Under the pieces are notes generated by a model. The model had not been told where the DNA came from and ran no database searches. It worked only from the letters and a program-made list of their open reading frames with translations. Positions 46,819 through 58,356 of a stretch of DNA of 64,000 nt are shown one piece after another. The stretch is from Prostheceraeus crozeri (lineage: Eukaryota; Platyhelminthes; Polycladida; Euryleptidae): positions 124,001-188,000 of the forward strand of contig CAJQUW010016864.1 of the NCBI GenBank assembly GCA_907163375.1, read 5' to 3'. Both the position numbers and the translations under genes were made by a program. The stretch's first letter is position 1; each line of letters starts with the position of its first letter.

Positions 46819-48105
46819 AGTCACGACCCAAATGCAACGTTCACAGAAAAAAAACATTGCATAACTAAACAAAGATATCAGTTATGCGACTGAAATATTA
46901 TATTTGTCCACAATAGAGATAATGATAATGGGCCTGATATAAGTATAATATGACTTTTAATGAGTGCCATGTCATCTCCTCTTTTCCCAACATCATAGGT
47001 AGCCTGTAACTAGAACTACCACGTCAATTCACTATCTGCTCCGATTTGCTTGTAAGAGCTGGTAGTAAATTCCTCAATAATAGCTTGATGTAATTTATTG
47101 ATTGATTCGCACTTCCAAGTTCCAATATAAGTTTAGACCTATACGTGACCTTCAATGTTATAAGCACAGATCATCACCTCACCAATATTTTGTCTGTCCG
47201 TTTCTAGCTAAAGAATTCATGCATGGCAGAGTGGTAGGACTGCTATATTATTAGTCTGCATCTAGATGTGCTTTCTTTCAATAAGTATCGCACTTCCCTG
47301 TCATCCGACTTCTTTGATCTGGCATGTCCGTTGACAGGGATTACCTGGATAGCATTGAAATCTCTTGGGAAGTGCATAACTGAACAGAACAAAATTCAAA
47401 ATGAATCGGTGTTTCAATAATCAATTTGTGGACTCACGAATTATTTAAGTGCAATCTCGTTGATGCTTTACATTTTACAAATATTGGAACATTGACGTGA
47501 GTGCGACCAATAAATTCTGACACCATTTTGCATTGGATCGGTCAAAATCTACGGATGAACTTTACTTCAGCCGCATCTCTACTTTCTGAACCTCTATCTC
47601 ACCTTTTTCTCTATCTACAGGGTGGCGGCCGCGCCCGGGAATGATATCTTCACTCAAGTAAAAAAATTAAAAAAAATCAATATGGAACGAAAGTTTTGTC
47701 TGTTTCAACTACGAAGTCAGAAACAACGATTCTCAAAAATTTTAGCAAGACACATCAGTTTCATTCAAATTTAACCCATTAGTGTCGATAATTTTTCTCA
47801 AAACAGCAATTATCTTTGCGAGCACTAGTTATATGAAGCACGTGAGACATCCAAAATAGGTTTATTAGCAGCAAACATGTTTCAGTAGGCAAGCTACCAT
47901 CATCAGTGACAACGGTCAATAAACAAGGATGCAATATATACAGTGCGAATGAGACAAGAAAAATCACTACAGGAAAAGCGGCTGTGATTGGCTGCGGTTA
48001 TTCATTAGGTACTGTGAATGAAGGAATGACTTTATGTACAATGATTCAGCAATTTTCGTGTATGGAGTGCGAATGAGAATTTGAGTTTTTTGTAAAACAC
48101 AAAAC

Positions 48106-48420
48106 ATGATAAGCAATAAAGATAAAATTCCTTTCAATGAGTTATCTTCCGTAGTGTATAAGTATACTTGTGAGCATTGCAGTCAATGCTACGTCGGTGA
48201 AACCCGTCGCCATATTTTCACTAGGATAAACGAATACGTGAAAGGTCGACCAGCATCCGAAATATCTCTTCATGTTCACATCCCAAATAAAGATAATTTT
48301 AAGATTCTCATTCGCACTCCATACACGAAAATTGCTGAATCATTGTACATAAAGTCATTCCTTCATTCACAGTACCTAATGAATAACCGCAGCCAATCAC
48401 AGCCGCTTTTCCTGTATTGA
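48106..48420 (+). CDS. GIY-YIG endonuclease domain of a Penelope-like element (fragment)
   Basis: The frame encodes VVYKYTCEHCSQCYVGETRR, with the Tyr/Tyr-Val-Gly core (VYKYTC…CYVGETRR), the conserved Arg in TRR and the following TRINEYVKG. SEISLHVHI, an F-x-I-L-I block and a catalytic-type Glu in KIAESLYIKSFLHSQ come next. This is the nuclease that accompanies the reverse transcriptase in Penelope-like retroelements and cuts target DNA. The last third of the frame lies in the right inverted arm. There is no upstream partner domain and an ATG start here is accidental. Confidence 0.8.
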   Translation: MISNKDKIPFNELSSVVYKYTCEHCSQCYVGETRRHIFTRINEYVKGRPASEISLHVHIPNKDNFKILIRTPYTKIAESLYIKSFLHSQYLMNNRSQSQPLFLY

Positions 48421-48485
48421 TTTTTCTTGTCTCATTCGCACTGTATATATTGCATCCTTGTTTATTGACCGTTGTCACTGATGAT

Positions 48486-48520
48486 GGTAGCTTGCCTACT
48501 GAAACATGTTTGCTGCTAAT
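48486..48520 (+). ncRNA. Degenerate hammerhead-like motif in the right arm
   Basis: CTGATGA, a stem II of five pairs including one G-U (GGTAG/CTACT) with one extra base, then GAAA, CATG and TT. The core words are kept but stem I is reduced to about two pairs, so activity is doubtful. The left arm carries the mirror copy on the minus strand near 47879-47913. Confidence 0.5.
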
Positions 48521-48645
48521 AAACCTATCAAAATCTTACGGCTTCTCACTGTCAATACATCCAAAATAATATTTCAATATATCTGCTTTTTATTACAACA
48601 TAGAAATTGATGTGGTCACACTAGGCATTAACCTATGAAATGCAA

Positions 48646-48912
48646 TTATGAAGTTTGATAACTTGGGAAACACTGTACACAGAGACCAACATCACATTTG
48701 ATACATTCAGTACGGACAGCAGCTTTACAGAATTCACCAACGCAACGACGCCTTTTGTTTCCCTCAGGAAGTTGTATAATCGGTGAAGCCATCAAATCGA
48801 CCCTCTGCGCCCAGATCACCTTTGTCATGGAACTTGCGTTTTCCAGGGATGGACGACCATACTTCGTCAAATAAGAAATTGCCGTCCGCCATCGGAGACT
48901 AAGCAAAAACAA
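48646..48912 (-). pseudogene. piggyBac-type transposase C-terminal zinc ribbon
   Basis: The minus frame ends KRRRCVGEFCKAAVRTECIK CDVGLCVQCFPSYQ. The cysteine pattern and CxxCxxxLCxxxCFxxYH-like finish match the Cys-rich tail of piggyBac-derived transposases. It is preceded by an R-P-S stretch typical of the linker. The catalytic core is not visible nearby, and no TTAA-flanked ends were found. Confidence 0.7.
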
Positions 48913-50043
48913 ATTACCACATCGAAGATAGTCCTATTCATTGAAGATTGAGGGACCTAAAAGACGATAATATCATTGGAACGACTATATCGTCGGAAAA
49001 AAGTGCCGTTTTCACGATTTTTGTGTTCAGTATGAAATTGGGTTACAACAAGACGACGGTCCACTCTGTCCACTAAAATATTCTTTGCCACCATTGGCGC
49101 CGTTGAGATGTGCAACGGCTATGAATTGAAGCCTGAACCCGACCACCTGCCACACGAACCATAATTTTGAACCCGACCCGAAAATTTTAACGAGGATAAC
49201 TATTATGGCACGAACATACGAAAAATTATTTCAACCGTTGATATTGTATTTCCCAGTATTTAGACTTGAGTCTTTGTGAAAAAACTACTAAAGGAGAAGG
49301 AAATTGCTCTTTTTCACAACAACAATCTTTAGGCCAATGCATTGTTTTCCATTTGTGGAGTGATAGGGCCTATTACGTGATTGTATCCTAAAGTTTGTGA
49401 AGTGTGAATGTCACACATTGCTGTTATATATTGAATTCAGGGTGGCGGCCGACCCAGGGAATCCAAAGCACAAATTTCATGGATGACGGCTACCACGCTC
49501 CCATTGTTTGTACGCAAACTGATAAAAAAGGATGACAATTAGGAATTCTTCTGGCGTTAGCGGTCTTCGTCCATTGTGGCAGTCTTCCTGGTTTCTCTTG
49601 TCGATGCTTCTGGATAAGTTGGTGTTATCGTGCTTTTGTATTAAGATGTGGATTTTGATCTCATGGCATGAATACGCTGCAGTTCAAAATGTAGCGTTTC
49701 AAATGCGATTTGTTGCTTCAACTTTACATGTTTGAAAATTGAAGTCTGAAATATCGGCTAAGTACAACTTCATAGAATTTTATGAATCAGATGATGAAAA
49801 TGAAGCATTTTCAGGAAGCGAACTTTTCCATCGATATGAAATCATTTAGATTCCAGAAGTAGCTCACTGGCTGCAGGCCATTGAGGAAAAGTAGATGTTT
49901 ATAATCTTAAGAGCCACTGCTCACAAAAATCAAAAATTTTGAAAACTGAGTGCGACAGTCAAATATTGTTCACGTCATAATTTTGTGGCAAAATTCTAAC
50001 CGGAAGGCATGAATTAAGCAGTTTAAAGCAAAAAATGATTTTT

Positions 50044-50228
50044 TAACGTCACTACTCCCCTTACTGGGGGCTTGGACGGTGCTGACATAGTCAGACTTTG
50101 ACCTGGAACGTTGTGATCTCTTAGTCCGGATTCCGTTCCTGACGACTTCCAGTGACACTTTCGGAGCTCGACCTCTGGACCGAATGATCGCTAGCCCAAG
50201 CATTTAGCCACTGTGCCACGGAGTCCAC
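50044..50228 (-). mobile_element. tRNA-derived SINE family A, copy 2
   Basis: On the minus strand it begins GTGGACTCCGTGGCACAGTGG, then TAAATGCTTGGGCTAGCGATC, and includes GGTCCAGAGGTCGAGC (B-box-like). The body matches copies 1 and 3, including GTCTGACTATGTCAGCACCG. It ends in the same TAACGTC-type terminus. Confidence 0.8.
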
Positions 50229-50454
50229 GTACATTACTGTTTTGAAAGTAGTTTAAAGCAGTGTCCGGATAATTTTTGAGCGGTATAATTGGAATAAAAT
50301 GTCTGGTCATAATAAAAAAATGGCGTGGAAATTCGATGAAATAGCCAGGGAATTTGAAGCTTGAAATCTGGCCGCCACCCTGTATCTATTAAGAAGCATC
50401 GACCCTTCAACATGGATAGCAGAAGTGTTCTCACTGTATTTAAAGATGAACATT

Positions 50455-51850
50455 CAAGTCAAGTCAAGTCAATCAAAATATAGTTATATTCAAATGGCAT
50501 GTAGTTGCATATGGCTTCACGACCACTTTGCATGGAGAATAGAACAAAAGAAATGTACAAAATGATTCAAGACAGAGAAATTGCATAAACGTATTTTTTT
50601 AAGAAGTCTCTTGAATATGGACAGAGAATCAGTATGACGCAATGACAAGGGAGATCATTCCAAATTCGAGTTCCTGTCGCCAAAAAATAACGGCCACGGA
50701 AAGTAGAACGTCGACTAGAGGGCACTAACAGCAGAGAAGCATCCCCTGAGCGTAGACAAAATCTAACTGGGATCGAAGAGATTTGCTGAATGTCTTTTGT
50801 AAGGTATTTCGGTACTAAATGATTAAAACAGCGGAATATGAGGACTGCTAACCCATACTTGATTCGGTGAACGATAGGAAGCTAGTGGAGATCTTTCAGT
50901 AGTAGCATATTTGCGCAGAACTTTGAAAAGCCAAGGATCAGGCGAGCAGCTGCAATCAAAACCTACTGGAGCCTTCTTTGTTGTTAAGCCGGCAAACCAG
51001 ACAATATCGACAGGCAATAATCAAGGCGGGTAATGACCAAAGAGGAAATGAAGGTTTTCAGGACAGGATCAGGTTTTGGACCGTCGATAGGGTAATAGAA
51101 ACCTGCCAATGGGAGACATCGGAGGCTAAGGCTTGTGCAGGATGTGAGTTTTTGACATGATATCGCTAAGGAATCTCATAGATAGCGTTTCAAAGCGTTG
51201 CTTCAATGGTGGGAGACATGCTTTTTTGCAGTGCTTGCCACATGCTAGTCTGTATACACGATTTTGAAATCGTTCAATTCGAATAGAATCGCACTCAGCT
51301 ATACTTAGTAGTAGAGGTGCACAATATTCGATGAGTGATCTATTTGACGAATAACATGCACATATGGCTTGTGATCTCTTTAAAGAACGTCTCGTAACTT
51401 TCATAGCATATAAACGACGAGTTGCCACACAGATTAGATTGTCAATATCATCAGTCCAAGTCCACTTCTCATTGGAAGTAACTCCATAGATTCAGTTTTC
51501 TCTCATTCGTGACGCCATGAATTTCGATGTTGTCGTTGGAATGTTTCTTATTGAATGTGATCGATTTACTCTTACTTTCGTTTAGAGGTAGTATTACGGA
51601 ACGTGACCAACATAGCATGCAGTTATGGTGATAGAAAATATTTTGTGGAATATCAGCAAAGTCACGTATAGGAAAGCATAGCGCTGTGTCATCAGCATAT
51701 CACGAAACAGTGCAGTTTTCGGGGTCACTTGTGAAGGAATCAGTTGCCACAGAGAAGAGATACGGCCCAAATACAGAGCCCTGTGGCACCCGCGAAATGA
51801 TAGCCACTGGCGAGCTCGATTGAGCTCTTAAGTGGATGAATTGCGATCAA
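50455..51850 (-). mobile_element. 5'-truncated LINE with TTGAC-repeat tail
   Basis: On the minus strand, RT motifs VPQGSVFGPYLFS (about 51800-51760) and YADDTALC (51699-51676) are followed by a C-terminal part. That part has RSLIEYCAPLLLSIAECDSI, KACLPPLKQRFETLSMRFLS and TRIWNDLPCHC. The 3' end carries three to four TTGAC units (50456-50473), a short-repeat tail of the CR1/L2 type. Several frame changes and stops make it dead. The 5' half (endonuclease, ORF1) is absent. Confidence 0.85.
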
Positions 51851-52483
51851 GAATTAGATTGCAATCAATTTTCATTTTTAGGGCTTACTGACCACTAAAG
51901 TAAGTAAAATATATGCCAAAATAATCTATGGAACATGAAGATGCGATGGCAATTTGTGATACTCATTAACTCAGTTAACCACTCATTCGTCAACGAAAAA
52001 GTGTCTTAGAATTTTTGATTTTATGTCTTCTCCATTTTGCGTGATATCTTAATTCCAAAACTGAAAAATGCTGGTCATATTTCTCCGTCAATCTTGTCTA
52101 TCGTAGTGCCGCAATTCTGTGTAACTTTGTATGATTCTGTACCTGGGCTTATTTCCACATGTGAATGTCTATCAATGATGAACTAGAACGAAATTTTACC
52201 ATGAAAATGCTTAAATCGATTATCTTTACTGACACGAAATGACTACCACGATGATGGCATTAAATGATTTAATACACATCTTGTGCAGTAATGTCAAGTG
52301 TCCGTGGGGGAGGGGAGGAGTATCACTGTTGTGCACCATTCTCTTTCATATTTGAAAATGCAATTTAAAAAAAAAAAATTTTAGGCTTCGCACAGCATCT
52401 GGTACAAAAAAGATGTCATAATGTTTTAGATAACATGAAACATCTATTTCCGTCACATTCAACATTGCATCTCATTTTTACAG

Positions 52484-52637
52484 ATAATGGACATCCAAAC
52501 ACATATCGACCTTTCGGAAATTTCCTCCAGCGACCTCTTCTTGACACAAAAATTAGTCACTTAGGTTGCACCTGGTTTACCATGCAGGACCACAAGTGGC
52601 CTAGACATTGCCGAATAATGGAGCGAGATTATTTCAG
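52484..52637 (+). CDS. NDUFS5: NADH dehydrogenase iron-sulfur protein 5, N-terminal coding exon
   Basis: NDUFS5 is a small accessory subunit of mitochondrial complex I. It is imported into the intermembrane space and folded by two disulfides of a twin CX9C motif. This exon has a ttttacag acceptor at 52483 and an ag|gtaagc donor. It carries the first half of the motif: HCRIMERDYF plus a split Arg codon, with the second Cys opening the next exon, so the spacing is exactly CX9C. Upstream residues (YRPFGNFLQRPLLD and on) are open throughout. The exon enters in phase 1, so the start codon should lie in an unseen upstream exon. An in-frame ATG at 52435 is the alternative if the acceptor is not used. 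Identification rests on joining this with the two exons near 58.6 kb. Confidence 0.72.
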
Positions 52638-52641
52638 GTAA

Positions 52642-54872
52642 GCTCGAAATGTCGATAATGCTTGTCACATGGATTTCTGATCTTTGAGGGTGCGATGCGA
52701 AATGAGTAATGTATAGCCTGTGGCTGCAGAGTCTCATGATAATGTAGTATACATGTACATCATCCTTATGTCTATATATCATAACTCAAGCATGGCTCGT
52801 AAATTTCCGCTCTTCTGTTGAGCACATTCATGTTATGCAAGATTGAGTCATCACACAATTACGATTTAGTATAAAATATTTCTTGCCATTCATGCGGCAA
52901 TACACACTAAACGACTAGACCAGATCTGATAGATTAACTTTGTCTTGTAGTCACAATCCACTGTTATTACCGAATGCCATAAATTTCTGATAGGCCCAGT
53001 TCAGACAAATAGATGACTGTGAGATATATACGCAAATTGTCTTCTCAAGTTTATTGAGCAAACAATTCGTCAAATGATTCGATAAGTTGATACAGCATGC
53101 TTTGGGCTTCATCATTTGAATAACCGTCACAAGAGGATGCTAGTCACTAGGTTCAGTGTTTACACGTTCTAGGGGATGGAAGCTCGAGTATGTGAATAAA
53201 TTTATCCACGCAATGCAGCTTTTTATTATCGTTTAGTCTGCGATTAATAGACTCATGATTATGCCAAAAACCGACTTCTTTAATGATCCAAAGTGATATT
53301 GCTATTAAACAACATGTGATTATTTTCAGCATGATCAAGACATATTCTGTCTTTGAAGAGATAGCGATTCAATTTAATGTAAATCCACGGAGCAGCAGAG
53401 CGATTTCAGTCAAAAACGGTTATTGTGCTGTTTTCAACGGTTCGTGGGTGAAGGGGTTGCACAATGAAACCAGACGTACTGCTGTGGCTGAAATACTGAT
53501 GCAATAAAGCCATCATTACATCGCTTTTCGTAACTTCTAGCATGCTTAAATCATGTAATATATGCCTATTAGCCATAGAGTAGGGATATGTAGGTAGAGT
53601 GTCGACTCAAAAAAGTATGTGTATACAGTGAACATTTTTATATACAAAGATTCAGCTTTTCTGTGGAGACTGCGTTCCCGTGGTCCAAAAACTTATTTGA
53701 GTAGTTTCAAAAAAGTCAAAATTTTACAAATTTATAGACTACCGAGATGACGTCCCTATATAAGTACATAGTATGAAACAAGTTGGATATCAACAGGTAC
53801 GAATATTTGATAATAAGCATCTTAACTAAGCGGAAATTAAGATGATTATGAAGGGAATTTCATGATCCGTGTTATAATGGAAGTCTTCATAAAAAAGTCG
53901 CGATATTATCCGTGCTTCTTTGGCTGAAACTTCAAGTTTTTAATTCAATTTTCACCGGCATGATTTTATGATTCACTAAATTCATGTTTCATTTCTTGAA
54001 TCTGAATAGTGATGTGGAGCCATTTAAACCTTTCAAAGTTAATTGAAATCAGTCTTTGATTATGTGATTTTGCTCTGCAAGTGGCAGGCTGCCTGTGATA
54101 TGATCACGCTTAAGAAAATACCCTTCAGGTTGAGCATGAAAGTAACAGAGGATTTGTAAAATACTATCATTCCTACATTACTATCATGATCATTCAATTC
54201 AGTGGTCATTTCTTCAGAACTGAAAAATTTGCATATCTCACATTTGGTAACAATTACCACCTGCATCCCCCTCGAGTTCATTTAATAAAATCGAAAGTGT
54301 GTACACATTGGAGATTTAATAAATGCGGAGTTACCACGCAACCTAATATACTTACTCTATGCTATCAGCTTTCATCCATGTCAAGAAATGGGATTTCCAG
54401 ATAGTTATAAACTAGTGGGTGTTTGCGGTACCCCAATATGCCGAAGAGCTAATTCGCTCATTTTGCCAAAACTAATGATTCGAAATTCCAAAATAATGCA
54501 AATATTTCCTCTTTTGGCAATTTTCACAGTTGCTATAACACACAGAAGTTTTGATTTAGCTCTGAAATTACCAAAGTAGACATGGGTCCACATCTGATCT
54601 ACGTCTTTACTAACTTGTCGCTCATAAACGAGCTAAATTAATTCATAAACACAGACTGAATTTCTCCCGCTGATCCCCCAGGAGATAAACATCTTCATGC
54701 GAGTATATGCTCACGTTGAAGAAAAAACAGAACTGAGAACTTCAATTTAGGCCCTATTTTGTTGACATGTTCGCAGCTGCATGAAGGTGCATGCAAACCA
54801 ATCCATTTGATCACGCGTGGGTAGGCCTACTCATTGAAAAATGATTTTTCTCTTTGAAGCAGACGAGGGATC
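52642..54872. other. NDUFS5 intron, left part
   Basis: AT-rich with no recognised element or coding sequence. Confidence 0.55.
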
Positions 54873-54880
54873 ATCATGAC

Positions 54881-56065
54881 CAGGCTTGCCACTTGGTCTG
54901 TATTTACAGACTGGTCTGTAAAGTCTGTATTTGGTCTGTATTTCCTTATGAAGTCTGTAATAGTCTGCATTTATATTTTGCATTTGGAAAATATAACTGT
55001 GGCGTAAATCATTGACTTCCAATGTCCGAGACTTCTCTCTCTCTTTCTTGAACATCTGATATTGTTTGCAGATGTCATCTCATTCATACCAGTGAATATA
55101 GCGAGAAGTTCTTGAGATCTTTTCAGCGATTGTGTGATGCATTGAACATGAACAGAATTATCATGACGAATTATCATTGATTCGAGTTCAAATGAAGGAT
55201 ACAGTATCATTAGAGAAATTGTTTGCCGAGGGTAAACTAAATGACAGTCCGCACATTTCCCATGTCGTTGAGGTACTTCTTTTGTCGCTCCCTCATAACA
55301 TGGTTGTAGAATCTGGATTCTCCAAAATGAAGACCGTTGAATCGATTTATCAGTCCAGAATGGATGCGGCAACATACGATGCTCGACGCATTATCTGCTC
55401 GCATTTTGACAGGAAAAAATTCGAAGCATTTCAAGCCTCTCAAAACCTCATGAAAATGATATCCCAGGCTTCCGCTCAATACAAACTGCTTCAGAAAAAG
55501 AAGTCAACCATCGAACTTCCACAACCGCTGTCACCGTCCAAAGAACGCGTAACTGACGTTTACAAGCGCAGGACCACTCAAACGGTTGACAAAGAACTGG
55601 GCAATATAAACGAGGAGTTGGCTGCAGCTGAGCAAGCGGTTGAAGAGATTCGTGCTAAAAAACTGCGCCTACAATCAGAGCGAGAGTCCAAAATGTCACA
55701 TCTCGATTCAGATAGTCAAAAAGTAATCGATTCTATGTTTTCTAAGTGAACGATAAGTCCAATGTTAAGTCATGATATCATACGAAGAACTCGTTTTTAT
55801 CTCTCAATTTTCTTGTATTTGTTGCAATATCAAAGCTTCCTATTTTCTCAGTCAGCATTGCATGTACATTTCGTTGTTGTTTATGAACAATGAAATCAGA
55901 GTCTGTACTCTGGCTACAGTTGAACAGCTTGATAGGCTCATGTGTCCCACAAATATCTCAATCTTAAGTTATTCCATTTCACATGACACTTGACACCATT
56001 TTTTATACTACTAAGATGACCGATCACCAAGTCTGTATTTTTGTCTTTGCGAAGTGACAAGCCTG
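54881..56065 (+). mobile_element. hAT element, deleted, in NDUFS5 intron
   Basis: Ends CAGGCTTGCCACTTGGTCTG and (complement) CAGGCTTGTCACTTCG are inverted repeats. ATCATGAC is duplicated at 54873-54880 and 56066-56073. Repeated GGTCTGTATTT words lie inside the left end and one CTGTATTT lies inside the right. The element is 1185 bp and keeps only the transposase C-terminus. Confidence 0.92.
55177..55749 (+). pseudogene. hAT transposase C-terminal fragment with coiled coil
   Basis: An open frame of 190 codons. LLLSLPHNMVVESGFSKMKT corresponds to the hAT dimerisation block (…LSHGNAxVERGFSxxK). After it come an Arg-rich helix and a long coiled coil (KELGNINEELAAAEQAVEEI and on). The DDE core and zinc finger are missing. 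The intact frame suggests either youth or chance. Confidence 0.75.
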
Positions 56066-56073
56066 ATCATGAC

Positions 56074-57470
56074 ACTAAATGAGCTTGAAATCTTGATTCA
56101 TCTCTCCGATGAAGCTATATTCATCGTCCGAGGGACCATGCGTGAACTGTATATTGACAATGTAAAGGGGAATCGTCAGTTTCGCTCCCCACATATACCC
56201 CATTACGTCGTGCTATCTAGAAATAAGTGAAGGCGCAAAAGCTGCGGATATAATTTCGTGTGATTATACTGGCAAAATATGTGTAGGCAGTTTCTATAGT
56301 CTTGGCAACTTTTAAATGAGTGATGGTATCTACAAAGTTGACATAATCAACACCGGATTTTCCAACCGGACCATATCCGCTCTTTATACTTATGGAGGCT
56401 AAGAAGAAAGTTGTACATGTCAGAATATTGATTCAGGGTTTTGATTTAGGATATTGATTCTCCAGTTTTTTATAACTTGCTCAAGAAAATCTTCATGTGC
56501 AATTATAGTTTAATATTTTCCACTCTAGCTCCTACGTCATCAAAAATCAGTTGTTTTGTGCAATTTTGAAATCAATTTCAGTGCAGTCGCTTTACTTCTT
56601 GCTTCAGTTTAGAAGACTTTTATCCTAAAACGTAGAATACTTGCTTATCTGATGATTTGGTAATGCACTTATTTGAAATTTATCTTCTGTAGAAGTCTTA
56701 AATTGAAAATATATTCTTCAAGCAAATTTAATGCTATCGATATTTTAAAGACAATTTAGACATTGCAGAGTACTAGTAGAAAAATTTGTTGCTTATATCG
56801 TACAAGTTTGTTGACATCTGTCTTTTCTATGGTCATGTGACCTTGCACTCTGCAATTTTTTGTGGATTGTAGTTAATCTGTTAATAAACATGACATGGCA
56901 CATAACATCTATCTTCCAATTACTGATATATTGCTCTGTATTTTGTGTTACTCGGAAAAAGAATTAGCAACAGTTGATTTGATCATTATTTCTTTATCAA
57001 TTGTCTTTTTACTGAAAACTCACAATTTATGAAAATCATTCTTGACCTCAAGTTTCTTCAATGTCTTCTAATTATGTTCATGAAAAAGTTCACTTGCGAA
57101 TCTCAATCATAGAACGTTGACAATTGAAACTTCGATTTAGAAGAAAGTGGGGTGAATTAAAAACTTTCTCTTCACCCACCAGTGAAGCTAAGGAATCTAG
57201 TGAACTGATGCTTAATTATTCTTGATCATATCCGAATTTCTCAATCTTGATCGAATTTACTTGTTGTTACTCAGGATTGATCATGCTCAGTACTATCATC
57301 TATTATATTGACATGTAAGCAGAGATATGCTAAGTCGAACCGCGACTTAAGCCAATCCGCGTCGCACGACGGCTAACGGCTTATCGCGGCTATAGATAGA
57401 TGGTTATCGGCTCGGCTAAAGGTCTTAGAGATGTTCTAGTGAAAGTTATATGTGAGAAAAAAATTATGGT
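56074..57470. other. NDUFS5 intron, middle part
   Basis: AT-rich. A short GC-richer patch at 57340-57420 has CGCGAC/GTCGCACGAC words that could be a remnant of an inverted-repeat element. Confidence 0.5.
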
Positions 57471-57658
57471 TCAACGTCTCTACTCCCTCATACTGGGGAC
57501 TTGGACGGTGCTGACATAGTCAGACTTTAATCTGGAGCGTTGTGATCTTTTAGTCCGGATGCCCTTCGTGACAACTTCCAGTGACACTTTTGGGGCTTGA
57601 CCTCCGAACAGAAAGATCGCTAGGCCAAGCACTTAACCACTGTACCACGGAGACCACC
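57471..57658 (-). mobile_element. tRNA-derived SINE family A, copy 3 (NDUFS5 intron)
   Basis: On the minus strand, GGTGGTCTCCGTGGTACAGTG, then TTAAGTGCTTGGCCTAGCGAT, then TTCGGAGGTCAAGC, then the shared body ending CGTTGA. It is the best preserved of the family in this window. Confidence 0.8.
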
Positions 57659-57982
57659 GTAAATATATGTGAGACAAGTATTTAAAAAATTTCTGCTTGC
57701 ATTTCACCCAATTCTACACATCACGATTCATCATGTTTGTATCAAGATATCTACGATTACGTGCATGCACACTGCAGGCTCCACACTTGCTAGTAAAACA
57801 CGTATCCATAGAAGCCACTCTACGGATGTGATTTCTATCACACTAGTCAGTTATTCATCTCAATCCACTGAAACCCACCGGCTGTTTGTGATGTGGCCCG
57901 TTCATTCTCGCATGTCACAATTGATAGAATGTGATATGTGAGAGATATAATTAATCTCATTATAAGCGAATCTCATTGGATG

Positions 57983-58356
57983 CCACTATAGACTGCGTTA
58001 TCCGCGACAGTGAAGCAGCAGCTGCCGCCGAAAGAACTGCACATCCTAAAGACACAGTACCCAATAATTTCCACGTCCCCGCCAATGCTGCTATTCGTCG
58101 TGCCTCCTTCCGCCGGCGATGGAACAGCTGTCTTGGCGTCCCAATTACACACCTGTCACTGTTCGATTCTGCGCGCCTACCCTTATCAAATTGGCCGAGC
58201 ACTCCATCCCACATGTCAGGACTTACGACAGTCGACGTTTAGAGCTACCCCGACCACCACTAGTGTGCTTTCGGACCTCAGGTCCCTATTGTCGCGCGAA
58301 GAAAGTGCCGGTCGCTCTCTGACACGTGTGTGTGAGGATTGCGTCGTTCAATAAAG
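57983..58356 (+). mobile_element. GC-rich 374-bp insertion with 12-bp target duplication
   Basis: TCTCATTGGATG occurs at 57971-57982 and 58357-58368. Between them lies a markedly GC-rich segment, open in several frames (for example a frame ending SLTRVCEDCVVQ with its stop inside AATAAA), and finishing GTTCAATAAAG. A long variable-type duplication and a terminal AATAAA suggest a 5'-truncated retroposed sequence without a poly(A) tail. The source is unrecognised. Confidence 0.6.

Larger units (their letters stand above)
47859..48556 (+). mobile_element. Penelope-like element remnant with inverted arms
   Basis: ACATCCAAAATA flanks both sides (47847-47858, 48557-48568), a 12-bp target duplication. 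Left arm 47857-48080 is the reverse complement of 48304-48528, with only one or two differences. The central segment plus part of the right arm carries a GIY-YIG endonuclease domain. The right arm also holds a hammerhead-like motif (CTGATGA…GAAACATGTT), as Penelope-like terminal repeats often do. Nothing of the reverse transcriptase remains. Confidence 0.82.
47618..50382. mobile_element. Composite terminal-inverted-repeat element with 6-bp duplications
   Basis: CAGGGTGGCGGCC at 47618 and its complement ending at 50382 are inverted repeats. TATCTA lies directly outside both (47612-47617, 50383-50388). A second same-direction left end (CAGGGTGGCGGCCGACCCAG) is at 49438. The interior holds a Penelope-like remnant, a piggyBac-type fragment and a SINE. 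The 6-bp duplication and CAGGG start resemble the 39-42 kb element. Confidence 0.55.

Noticed and set aside
52490-52565. Short ATG frame (MDIQTHIDLSE…) as the NDUFS5 start
   Set aside because: It is out of frame with the CX9C-encoding frame and ends after 25 codons.
57960-58354. Overlapping frames on both strands at 58.0-58.35 kb as a host exon
   Set aside because: All lie inside a segment bounded by a 12-bp target duplication, and several frames are open at once because of GC content.
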